The notes under the pieces: generated by a model | Told to the model about the DNA's origin: nothing | What the model saw: only the letters and a program-made list of their open reading frames with translations | Database searches by the model: none | Shown here: positions 47,443-58,799 of the stretch, piece by piece | Layout of the letters: each line of letters starts with the position of its first letter | Position numbering within the stretch: the first letter of the stretch is position 1 | Assembly (NCBI RefSeq): GCF_023856365.1 | Contig: NC_064542.1 | Location: 19,506,863 to 19,570,862, forward strand | DNA: 64,000 bases | Direction of reading: 5' to 3' | From: Brienomyrus brachyistius | Lineage: Eukaryota; Chordata; Actinopteri; Osteoglossiformes; Mormyridae | Position numbers and translations under genes: made by a program

Positions 47443-50400
47443 TCCAATGGGAAGAGCCAAAATGATTTCAAAACCACAAGTATAAAGGGGCATTTAGAAA
47501 AAATGTCCCCTTCACAAAGTGTTAGAGTTACAGATCAGTGCAAAGTTCACTTTTACCTCCACTTGCACTTAAAATACTAAAATGCTCAAATAGGTTTATG
47601 ACTCTCACAGAAATACTCACATGCTAAAATGTAGCATTTTACTTTAAAGAAAATACAGGTAAATAGAAAAAAATAGGAATAATATATATATATATATATT
47701 ATATATTATATATAACTTTATATATATATATATATATATAAAGTGTTTTGCATAGTCCAGTGCCAGACATGGCCCATTTCCTGTTTACACTCGTTTTGTT
47801 CAATGATAGCACCACTTTACAGATTTTTGCAATTTTAACTTCCAGGACCAAATTAAGAAACTGCTCCAATCTGATCACTACTATAACAACGACAATATCG
47901 GAAAAAGTAAATTGACTTAGTTGCAGCTAATTCACTCATACGTAAAGTTTTGTAAAATAAATAACCTATAACAGATATTGTTTAAAATAAGCTATTCATG
48001 GTCTTTATCGTTATATTCAGTTTGTATTTTGGTTATCTAATAATGCAGTTATTTTGCAGAACTCCAGGAAACCAACAGTATACAAATAAGTACATAAAAG
48101 TAAATTAAAAAGTATACAATGCGTAGGTTACATGGAATCTTTGCTTATTTATCGCTCTTAAACCGAATTCTTGAAACGAATCATACCTCCTTACCAATAT
48201 AAACAAGCTGCAAACCAGAGTTAGTCTACTTAATAAATTTCTTTTAGGTCAATGCAATGCATTACGATTATCCAAATGCTCAGCACGACTTAGATCCTTA
48301 CAGGGGATCAGCTCGTGCGCCTTAGAGCGCGCTCCTCGTGTTGGTACGTGTGCCTGGCTGTTATGGCTCCGCACATAGGTTTGAGGTCTGCGCCACACGC
48401 CGCTGCTTGTGCATACGCAGCGCACGCGCCCCTTAAATCAAAACCATGGGTCCGATCGTCAGAGAAAGACTGATCACGAAGCTGTGCCATCTGACACAGG
48501 AATTCGACATCATACATATGGCAAAAAATTGCAATTTAAATGCTAGGGATATGTAGTTTGTTTTTGTCACGCCTCTCGTAGACGCCCAACTTGAACCAAA
48601 TTTGCTGTAGACTTTGTGCAGGCGACTCCATGCGCGCTACATTGTGTCTGTGTTTCGTGAACGCGTCCTATTACTATTACAAAGCAGACGCCCATCGGTA
48701 TACAAGGCCTACCTGATTCACAACAACAGAGCAGATAAGACGCAGCAAATGTGAAACGAGACACATTAAACGCAGAGTACAATCAGGGCATACGCAGATT
48801 ATGAAAAATACATAGGTAAACTTTTACCGCCCTCGTCTCATCCATATGGTACGACTAAATCAATATAGCGAACACAAAAGACGTATTTCAAGCAAGTAAA
48901 AGGCGTTATGGATTTCGAAATAGAAACCAAACTAAGTGTACGAAGTGTCACGATTTCACGCTGGTTCGCTGGCCAGCGAGTTGCGAACCTTGCGTTAAGC
49001 TAATGGGTGCAGTTGTAGGTGGACAAGGCGAGTATTTACAAACACGTGAGTTACCCTATCGAGATTCATACAACTCGTAACCAACAAGTAGTATTCTATT
49101 TGCGATATTTTATACTCCGGCCACCTTATGTGGCCATCTAGTGTCAACTGCACGGGATCTAACCTTCAGTCTGCCAATAGAGATAATGGAGTCCCCTGTC
49201 GTAAAGCCTACAATTATATATCCACTGTTCAGACTGCACAGCATCAACCAACTGACAACGCTAAAAACTGTAAAAATATAATCTAATTCTAGTAGGCAGC
49301 AATCAGATTAACAAACAAAAGGCTGATGACAGAGAACCACCACCCATTGACAGTTAGCCAAAGTTAATCTTACCCTTTCGTTGAATTGTCTGGCTCACTT
49401 GTCGCATATAATATCCTTTTAAGGTTCTTCGTTAGATCACTAATTTACTTAAAATCAAGTAGCAAGATAGACAAGTGCATTAATCCCAGCTGGTATATTC
49501 CTTCCGAACGGTTAGACTAGTTGACTTGACGTCTTCCTATGACTGCCTATTGTTCAACACAAATCTTGCCTCCCCACGCCAGCAGACACGGAGAAGTACA
49601 CGTGCCTTTGCACTTAACGGTTTGCGCTAAATCCTAAGAACCCATTGGTTCCACGGGCAAGAAAACCACGCCCACCAATCGACCCATTGGCTGAGTAAGC
49701 CATAGTCTGCTGCACGAGTCTCTGCTGTCACGTTGCTGCCTGCTTGCTCTAAAGCTCAAACAGAACTGTCCGCTGTCATAACGCATCGTAATATGCCAAA
49801 TAAGTGCGCACGTTTGAACGGGTATCGTGCTTGTAAGGCGGAAATTAAAGCCTAACAACTATCAATTCAGACCAGGTGTACACGTTAGTTATGTGATCAT
49901 TGAACATTAATAAGCTAATTCTTATTTTCTGTTATTCTCTATGACGAGTCCGCGTTTATAAATTGAATTTAAATTACTTTAAACATAATTATCAAAATAA
50001 ACATCAAATTTATAAGCGCTTTTAATTAATACACGGCTGAAGAACCTTGCATGGTATTATTATTTAAACATATTAATTGCCGAAATTTTACTTCTGCACA
50101 TTAGAACTATATATTACATTTTAAATAAATTCTTGTCATGTAAGAAACTAAAAAAGATTAACTAAGACGACATTATGTGTGAGTTTTTCGTTTTGATGAT
50201 AGAAATTCTACATTTAAGCTGCAACATTTCTAGGCTCGTACCAATTCCGAAGGTATTTCTTGCACTGACATTGTTTACTATATTCGTTTACCATGTCACT
50301 TGGCAGTTGTAAAGCAGAACCACTTCTTGCTGGCTTACGCTTTTTAAGCGCACCGCTGTTGGTGTCATTACGGGACGAAGCAGTCCTCGCATGCAGAACT

Positions 50401-51455
50401 CCACGTGTTAGACCATGACGCTGTTTTGTTTATTCCTTGCCCGCCCCAAGAAGTCACGCGGCTCTGGGAGTGGAGGGACTGCAAATGCTTATAAAGAAGA
50501 AGGCGAGTGGAAGTACCTCGGTTAGCCTTCTGTTTAGTAGAAGTCTTCTGTGAAGATGTAAATATTGTGAGATCCAAATGTTAAACTTGGTGGGCTGAAT
50601 CACTTGCCAAGTGGTTTACTGGCAGTTTTGCTTATACAGACATGAAATTTATATCATCCTACATACCTAAAACACATGATGTGGAGAACCCTTTTCCCAA
50701 GCAGCTGCACTAAATAAAACTACTAAAGACACATAAAGCCTAATAATAAGATATCTCTTTTTTCCCACTGTAAATGAGCATCAAAAAAGCACATATGCTT
50801 GGTGCTTAATTGTTCATTAGTACTGTATGCATGTTCTCAATTTCTTGTGTTGAGATATCATTTTAAAGAACACTCTCTCTTTGTAGCATATTCTACAGGT
50901 AAGTTTTATATACTTAGGGCTATCAAAAGGGTTAGGAACAGTGACAGATGGAAGTACACATGTCTAGTTCCAGATTTCAGAGGACACTTTCCATCAGGAA
51001 CTAGGGTGTTCCTGATGATGTCAGTGCCAAAAATGAGTGACAGGTACAAGATCCTCCCTTCCCTGCAGGGCTACGCAGACTCACTCTGGTCAATAATACC
51101 GTCAGAAAGAGAACAGAAGGAGAATTAACGGAAGACTAACATCTGCATACTAGCTGGTGTTGCAGAATAGAAATACACATTGCATTTACCCAGAACAACT
51201 TCTCAGTCAAACCCTTAACTAGACTGTGATTTGTGCATATGGCTAAAGGCACAGTCTCCATTTAAAGCATTCTTACTGCATATTAATAGAATTACAGAGG
51301 GCTGGTGTGCAGCTGCTGTGGTGGAATTTTTGACTTCTAAGGTTCTAAAATATATTAATTGAGATAGAAAAAAGAAATAGTACAATGTCAAGAAAATGGA
51401 GAACCATGTTCTGTTGCTGGCTCAACTCGTGATATACTGTATATCATTTCCTTAC
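47443..51455. other. intergenic; (TA)n tract and promoter-like motifs
   Basis: A (TA)n tract lies at 47679-47741. CpG-richer DNA occurs at 48300-48450. Three CCAAT-type boxes cluster at 49644-49690, and at 50402-50494 an E-box CACGTG, a CCCGCCCC box and a TATAAAG occur in that order on the plus strand. No coding exon follows on either strand, so these could serve a non-coding transcript or a distal per1/VAMP promoter, or be chance. Confidence 0.35.
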
Positions 51456-51504
51456 CGATGATGGTGACAATGATGATATACACACATATTACTCCCAGAA
51501 TCAC
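51456..51504 (-). CDS. orphan exon resembling the VAMP1/2 transmembrane exon
   Basis: A 49-nt block between a CAG acceptor (after a T-rich tract) and a GTAAGG donor encodes VILGVICVYIIIVTII plus one base. Synaptobrevin-2 ends with a membrane anchor containing ILGVICAII and a run of Ile. VAMP proteins are vesicle v-SNAREs. As far as I recall, the corresponding mammalian exon also ends after one base of the next codon, followed by a tiny last exon. Position (upstream of per1, same strand) fits human VAMP2. Neither the SNARE-motif exon upstream nor the short last exon could be found, so this may be a relic or a gene with unrecognised exons. The match is short; chance cannot be excluded. Confidence 0.5.
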
Positions 51505-53473
51505 CTGAAAGATATAAAGGACAAAATAAACAAAGAAGATGCAGATTTATGAATATAACCTCACTAATATTCTTGTCTTGTTTCAAATTATGAATGTCAG
51601 ATGATTTTTTCTGAAAGTCAGACACAACACAGGTGCCTGAAATTATGTGTATATTAGTCTAATTATGATGATCTAAGGTATATCATAATTTATTGTTTTT
51701 CACAATTATGGGGAAATTATGTCACAAGAGGTTCTGCTTGATAACAAATGTCATGTTTACATAGATGATTTGACTAATCACAGCTTTAGGCTGTTTCGAT
51801 GATTGCGAAAGGTACGAATATAACTAGTCTAGAAAATCAGCAGTGTATAATACAGTTTTTAGAAGGAAACAATTTTTTCGTATCAACATTTGGTGTTGCA
51901 TTGAAATATGTAATATGAAAAATGTGTAAATTGCAGGGTATGAGCCATATTAATTCTGAAAAAAAATTATCAAACACATCGCCTAAATAATTGTCAAAAA
52001 GAATTCCTTAGCGCTGATAATATTTTTATGCTTATTCATTGTGCAGAACTGTGTTGTTGCAACAATTGCACCTACATTAAGGTCATAATTAAAGTATTCC
52101 CGGTTACTTAGACACCTGTAGCTTGTGTAAAAAATTGAAGATTGCTTTTTCCCTGTATGATCTTGAGTAGGCAGTATTATACAGTTTACAGCCTTTGCAA
52201 CCAGGCATTTCGATGTCAGGATTCACTACCCATCTTGCCATGTCCCATGTGCTTTTTCTTTGTTTGGATGGCGTGTCCCGCTGGCTGTCCAGTTTGGTGT
52301 GAAAAGCATCTCTGCTAACAGCATCTTTGATAAATGCATCTTTGCTAATAACTCAAGCTTTCAATGTAAACATACTTTAAAAACCGATGACTTGGTACTA
52401 CATCTTTTCCAAGAGAAATTCAGGACCTAAAGAAAGGTAAATGAGCAGCATGTTCAATATTGTGTTTTTGTTCCCTTGTGGAGAATGTGCCTTTACCATA
52501 TACTAAAGTCAAGTATGTGTAAACCAGCATCTGGAATGAAATATTTGCGTGTTATGCCTGCCTATGGATTTGTCATATAACAGGCACCTGTAAGTCCAAG
52601 AATCTAGAAGGCCTACACATAAGACTGTGGGGTCTTATTGGTTGTCGTGACGACCAGTCGTGACGATCATGTTCGTAGATTAGAAATTAGGACCATTTGA
52701 AAAACTCAAGATTCAAGGGTATAGATTTGGCCATGAATGATAGGGACCCTACCAGGATCGTGGGAGCACCGGGGAGCGGGGCATTCAGGGTTAATCCCAC
52801 AAAATCTCCTCCACGATCGCGAAAATTTACCGAGAGGGTCTCCTCACCTCCCCGGTCAGTCACGACCCCCTTTTCGAGCATCTGACCCTAAAAATGTCTG
52901 TGCACTTCCCTGCACACAACTGTTTAATTAAATTGTGGACTGTGTTTTACTCGCCCAGCTGCAAGGGTTGTTTCCCTATTGGGAACCGGGGTTGGGGTCC
53001 CCCTCAGGAGATTTTAGTTATCGAAAAATGAGCATTTGGAACATTACATGGGGGATTTTCATTCGTTCAGGCAAAAGGGGATCAGGAGCTCAGGCACCCC
53101 CAACTCCCACCCCCAAATGTACCTGCTACGATCCGCTAATGAAATCTGCTAACCGCACCGCTCGAAAGACTGACACAGGAACCCATCGTCATTTGTCATC
53201 CGGAATTAGCCAGTTTGTTTGTTGAACATTTCCAAATAATTAAATGTAATTGGCTTGGTAATCGACTAAAAATGCACAACTTTACAAAACAGATCAAAAC
53301 TGGATGTTGCCGAGGATGAGAAAATTTTATCATCCATAAAACGAACCTGCAATTTATGTGCTGGTTACAATCGGGACCTTAAGTTTCCATATATTTGTAG
53401 TGTTTGTAATGTAGGAATACGATTTTCATATATATATCAAATATTCTCATTGTTGGTTTTACATTAGTTACCT
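51505..53473. other. intergenic, no gene recognised
   Basis: This is where SNARE-motif exons of a VAMP gene would be expected on the minus strand; none were recognised. A GTCGTGACGA-rich segment lies at about 52640-52670. Confidence 0.4.
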
Positions 53474-53477
53474 AAAA
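53474..53477 (-). terminator. Pol III T-tract terminator of the tRNA
   Basis: TTTT on the minus strand, five bases past the discriminator base of the tRNA-Leu gene. Confidence 0.85.
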
Positions 53478-53481
53478 GTAC

Positions 53482-53563
53482 TGGCAGCGGTGGGATTCGA
53501 ACCCACGCCCCCGAAGAGACTGGAGCCTTAATCCAGCGCCTTAGACCGCTCGGCCACGCTACC
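53482..53563 (-). tRNA. tRNA-Leu (anticodon AAG)
   Basis: An 82-nt class II tRNA on the minus strand. GGTAGCG pairs with the 3' CGCTGCC, discriminator A follows, and the D-arm has GGCCGAGCGGTCTAAGGC. The anticodon stem CTGGA/TCCAG holds loop TTAAGGC, giving anticodon AAG (53527-53529). A long variable arm and a T-arm with GGTTCGAATCC follow. There is no intron. A and B boxes are intact and a T-tract follows. It appears identical or almost identical to vertebrate tRNA-Leu-AAG. Confidence 0.97.
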
Positions 53564-54517
53564 ACACCGTCAGCCAATCAACACGTATGTAAACAAAGGG
53601 CAAAGTAAAACTTTATAAACTACGACACTTATAGTTTCGGCTGCTAAATATGTTGAATCTACCTTCGATGGTACAACAGCTCTGGATGACATTTGTCGAC
53701 TTTCGTAACACAAAGAATTCGAGACGGTTTCTTGACACGTGGCAGTTTATTTTAAGTATGTATAAAACGTTAAACTGACATACAACCACATTAATTGTAT
53801 ATTTACAAGCTTTACATACTAGACACATGAATACGTATTTATTGTGAAATATATATATGAAAAGTTATTACCGCTTACAACACAACTTCCCTAGATTGTT
53901 CCTTTGCACATTTTCTTGTTTTTCGAAGCATAGTACCCGCCGCACCACTTTGAATATTGGTTTCACTGCCAACTGAACTCCTAAATAACATATCAAACTG
54001 CTGATTTAACCACAAATACAGGGGACCGTTCCTTCTACGTAACTAAAATCAGCATGCCAAATATTCCTGCCTAATTTAAAATTAGTCAACGAACTGGTTA
54101 AATTAATCGGTTTACACTTTACCCTTTTGTACAATCATTTACCAATTAACTTAACCAACCCTTTAAATATTGACTAGCTAAAACAATTATGTAACCAATT
54201 ATTGACAAAACATTTGTACAATGTGTTTAAAAGGCAAAAAAATCTCTACCCCTCCAATTCCATGCCAGTCCCTGATTAATATACAAAAAAAATATATATA
54301 AAAAAAACCCCCAGAATATTAGGGACTCGGTTGTAGTTTTGGTTTATCAATAAATTTTATGCAATGGTTTATATTCCAACAACATTGCAATAAAGGAAAA
54401 TTAGGCACTGAGCTGCAATGAAAATCAGTAGGACACCAGACTGAAGTTTGAGATTAAACAGCTAAACAGCATTGCTTCCAGCAGAGTACAGGGCATAGGG
54501 CCTACACCATATACAGC

Positions 54518-55573
54518 CTAGGCCTTTTTGGGTGTGTAAACAGGGGGGAGGACTCTGCGGGAGTTGGCCCGGACCCAGGGGTGGTTCATGACGCCTTGCA
54601 ATGAGAGTCGTGCAGAGGGGCTGTGGCGCAGCAGCTTGGAGATCAGGTCCCGGGCTCCGTCTGAAATCACCTTGGGGAACTTCAGGTCCACCTGTCCCGC
54701 GGAGCACAGATGTAAACTTAACTGCAGTTTTGGATTTGCTAATTTCATTTAATAAGACAGGAGGCTATGCGCATGGAAAGTTTCAAATGAATAAACACAC
54801 AAAGCCTCTTCCTCATACCACACACTCTGCTCACAGAATTAGGCTTTCTGTAGCACTCCCTGAAAACTCCAGCACTCCAGTTGAATCAATGGATGTCTGA
54901 CCAGACATCAGATTTGCAATACATGCAACTGAGTTACATTGGAGCATGTTAATGTACTTTAAATTTCTGATCATCAATCAGCATCACTAAAGGTCTGTTA
55001 ATACTTGTTGACATGCGGTTCTCTGCAGCTGAACGACTGCAGCAGCAAGATTTTGTCCCGGCGCAGCCACTGACTGCACTGGTCCTCACCCATTTGGCCA
55101 TGTCTATTTTAGAGTAAATTAAGGACAAAATCGTTACCCAATTAAAAAACAAAAAACAAAAAAAACCTACTACTTCATGCAGAGGACTTGTGCGATTCTG
55201 CAGAAAATATGAATCAATTTTTTTCACTCAAAAATAAGACTGCTGTGACCCATTTGCATGGAAATGTTGTGAAAGTGTATAATTGTTTATATAGCTTTCT
55301 ACTGGGCTGTCCGGGGGCTTGAACTTCCAGTCAGAATTTCAGTTCCACTCTGGCCCGGACTACTTCGCTTTGTTTACTTAACTTGCTCCAAGCCAGACAT
55401 ACAATTCAGCATCAAACAAAACAATGAACTTCTTCGTTGAAATTCACATATTTTGAGCTTCATTGGTTATGATTAAAAGCTGAAATATCATCTTATGGCA
55501 ACAAGACAATGCATTACAGACTGAACCCTTTGCCCTCGAACAGAATATTAGCCTCAGTACATCTTAGCACCTT

Positions 55574-55609
<36 letters not shown>

Positions 55610-58596
55610 AGAAGATAAATTTCTTAACGTTTAATACCCTTTATGGCATTATGTAAAAATAAAAGGACATTAATGAAATATTTATTCATTATTCATTTAT
55701 AGATATATTTATTCAATTTAAAGCAGTTTAGTTATCCTGGAATGCGCCAATAACTTTATTTCTCCTCCTACTGTTAATGTTTGGCAGATTTGGCATATGA
55801 AAGTGATTCAAGTGCTTATTGCTGCAAGTTGCAGGAAAGTGAGATATGATTACAAACAGTTGGTCTAGAGCAGGGCTCATCAACCTTTTTGAAACTGAGA
55901 CCTACTTCACGGGTATTGAGCCATACAAAAGGGCTACCAGTTTCAAACGCCCTCCTAAACTGATCTAAACTTCATGTACAATATGTGTTAAATGCTTTTT
56001 TTAATATTGTCATTTCCAAATCTATATAAATGTGGTTAAAAAATAGCAACAGGATAAAATTAATTTTAGACGCTGCTCACTGGTGAGTTGTGCTATTTTT
56101 AGAACAGGTCCGCGGGCAACTCATGTGGTCCTTGGGGGCATCCTGGTGCCCGCAGGCACCATGCCGGTGACCCCGGTCTAGACTCATGTGGAGACGCATG
56201 TTAATACCAGATGTAAACAGACCGTCAGTTTTCCTTACTGTGATGCACTGTAACTCATGATGCTATATATAAACCTGTCTTGAGGGAATTTAAAGGATAG
56301 GTTACTACTGTAGGATCAAAAAATTGAATGTACAATACTTTTTACTTAAGTATTTTTTTCCCCCACTTTTACTTGAGTACTGTTTTACCGGATGACATTT
56401 ACTTCTACATGAGTAACATTACTATGACCTCAAATTCAAAATAGAACTCAAAGGATCTACTTTGCCTAAAGTTCGCTGTGATTTTAGCCTCTCCCCGGTA
56501 TCGTGCTAACCTTGGTGATGCGTCTGTAGGTGTCCGTGTGGCTGGAGGTCTCAAAGGGGGGATTGCCCACCAAGCACTCGTAACAGAGCACGCCGATGCA
56601 CCACAGGTCCACCTTCTCATTATGGGTGTGCCCCTCAATCATCTCTGGCGGAAGGTAGTCCAGCGTTCCACACATTGTTCGCCGCCTGGTTGGGGAAAGA
56701 AAGGACTCGCACCTATTTTCTATAGCATGTTCCCAGAAAACAGGGCTAGTTTAAAAAAAAGAAAACGGAGATGGAAAAGCGTGGGACTGACATCTCCTTC
56801 TGACGTCTTGTTACAAACCCCAACTAACCTAACATCACTAATGACAGAGGTACGGGCACTCACCGCAGGGATGGTGCGTGGACCGACCAACCGAAATCGG
56901 CAATCTTTAGCTCCCCACGAAAACCGAGCAGGAGATTTTCAGGCTTGATGTCCCGATGAATGACCTTCCGCTCATGGCAATATTGTAGTGCATCGGACAA
57001 CTCCTCCATGTACTGATGAGCATTAACATCACATAAGACCACCGTCAATCTGCTTCCTAAATTCCATATGCTCATTTCTTTCTCCCTCTCATTAAATGAG
57101 GTGCCTGAAGAACTGAATGCCCAGGATGGACCAAAAATCTGCATCTCCATACAGATGCACGTACAGAGGCGGTATTGCAATCCCACCTTCCCCTCACTCA
57201 CCGTAGCAGTGCGCTGGTCGTCGAAGCGACCGCACCGCTGCAGCTCCTTGTACATCTCGCCCCTTGGGGCATACTCCAGAATCAAGAACACCCGTGTTCG
57301 GTCATGGAAGTAGTTATAGAAGCGTAGGATGTTGGGGTGTCTGCGGAGGATTGGGAGAGAAGAGAATTAAAACTACATGTACTTACACAAGTGGGAACAT
57401 GGATGGACATGGACACAGACTGAGAGAGACACACATACAAGCGAGTCATGTGTTACCTAACAAACTAATCTCTCAAGTCACAAAGCAAGCATGTGGCAAA
57501 AATGTTTAATGGGCCAACCTGAGGTGGGACTGGATCTCAATCTCCCGCCGGAGCTGATGCTCCACCCCCTCCTTCTCAATCTGGGACTTGAACAGAACCT
57601 TCAGCGCCACAATGAAGTTCAGCTTGCGCTCGCGAGCCAAATAAACATTCCCAAACTTTCCCTTACCCAGTGGCCGGCCAATGTCAAAGTTCTTAATAGA
57701 AAACTTTCTGAAATAAGAAAATTAACAGCCATTGTAAACTTATGTTCTAGTTGGCCTAAATGATCCAAGCATGATAAGCACATTGTTACTTTTAACAGTT
57801 CAACATATTTAGCATTGTTATTTTGTCAGTGAAACTGCACAGACGCCCCCTTTCCCACTGAAACTCACATGTTTTGGTTTGTACCAGTAGCAGAGGTCGA
57901 TACCACAACGCCAGGATCTTTGAAAAGACGAAAAGAGTGACTTGCCACGATGAGCAATTGATTATGTGAAGGAAAAAAATACGTCTTAGTTATACATAAG
58001 CATTTTAAACCTAAATTTTACCCTTTTCACCGGCTGCCATGGCCGGGTACCGCAACACTCGCTGGGGACCCATCATTCCCGTCGGCTTCTTGAACTGGGA
58101 GGAAAAGAAATGAAGCCGTCAGCATGCAAGATAAACGCAACTTTGCTACTGTTGTACAAACCAGCGAAATTCCTGTCCCTGGTGAGCCAAACCAAAGTAG
58201 TTAACAATTCAAGCAATGTTGTTATTAATACACAAGCAATATATCTGAAAAGACTACATGATACCGGCGCGCGTATCGCTGGCCTACCTCGCCTGGGTTC
58301 CCTCTAGGTTCCTGATTCTCTTTATTCTGTTTGGATACATCAGTGTTCAGTATTATGTTACTCGGACGACAAGAATGTTGTCACTCTAACAATTAAGAAA
58401 GCAAGTAACAATTAAAAGTAAAGTACTCATCTCATCTGAATCAAAAAAGGATAATACGCAAGTCATTTCAAGTATACAAAAACTACACAGAGTGTATCCG
58501 TTTAGTTTCGTGCTCTTTTAGCTTTAACTTTTCCCAACTCGGAGTTTAACGATCAAACGCCAATAAAACTAAACGTGCATTACTAATTACCTGCAT
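54518..58596 (-). CDS. aurkb: aurora kinase B
   Basis: Catalytic Ser/Thr kinase of the chromosomal passenger complex (with INCENP, survivin, borealin), acting at centromeres and the midzone in mitosis. Eight phase-consistent coding exons: 58591-58596, 58031-58094, 57869-57917, 57519-57707, 57202-57340, 56864-57012, 56511-56685, 54518-54691; 314 aa (human 344). P-loop [13 protein letters not shown] (50-62), catalytic K76 (ALKVL), HRDIKPEN (168-175), DFG (188-190), activation loop [15 protein letters not shown] with T202. The tail [14 protein letters not shown] marks Aurora B rather than A. The first coding exon is just ATG CAG; the MQ start agrees with remembered fish aurkb. The N-terminus is short. 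Donors GTTGGC (57518-57513) and GTTAGC (56510-56505) are weak. A hAT MITE lies in the last intron. All catalytic residues are intact. Confidence 0.96.
55576..55607. repeat. (CA)n microsatellite
   Basis: About 16 uninterrupted CA dinucleotides inside the last aurkb intron. Confidence 0.95.
55871..56175. mobile_element. hAT-type MITE in the last aurkb intron
   Basis: It starts CAGGGCTCATCAACCTTTTT, a common hAT-like terminus. Flanking 8-mers GTCTAGAG (55863-55870) and GTCTAGAC (56176-56183) match at seven of eight bases. The right terminus is diverged. No transposase frame. Confidence 0.7.
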
Positions 58597-58709
58597 GATG
58601 GAGTTACTTGCTAGCTATTCAGATATTGAAGAAAGTAATAATAACAATAAAAAAAAAACCCCAGAACGTTACAAACCAAACTTCTCACTGACAATGAACC
58701 GCTAACGTT

Positions 58710-58769
58710 TTCAAACGCAGTACTTCTCAATGATTGGCTACAGCAAAGAAGAACCTATGCGTTCATTGG
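58710..58769 (-). promoter_or_regulatory. aurkb promoter: two CCAAT boxes and a CHR-like site
   Basis: Read on the minus strand: CCAAT at 58769-58765, a second CCAAT exactly 32 bp on at 58737-58733, and TTTGAA at 58715-58710 preceded by GCG. Paired NF-Y sites about 32 bp apart with a downstream CHR (TTTGAA) are the usual layout of G2/M genes controlled by DREAM/MuvB, including mammalian AURKB. The site lies 110-170 bp upstream of the start codon, in the right orientation. Confidence 0.65.
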
Positions 58770-58799
58770 CTGAAACGTCACCACATGAAACCCTGCTGG

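Noticed and set aside
52687..52885. Overlapping 60-64 codon frames on both strands
   Set aside because: No similarity to the missing VAMP exons and no splice sites in the expected places.
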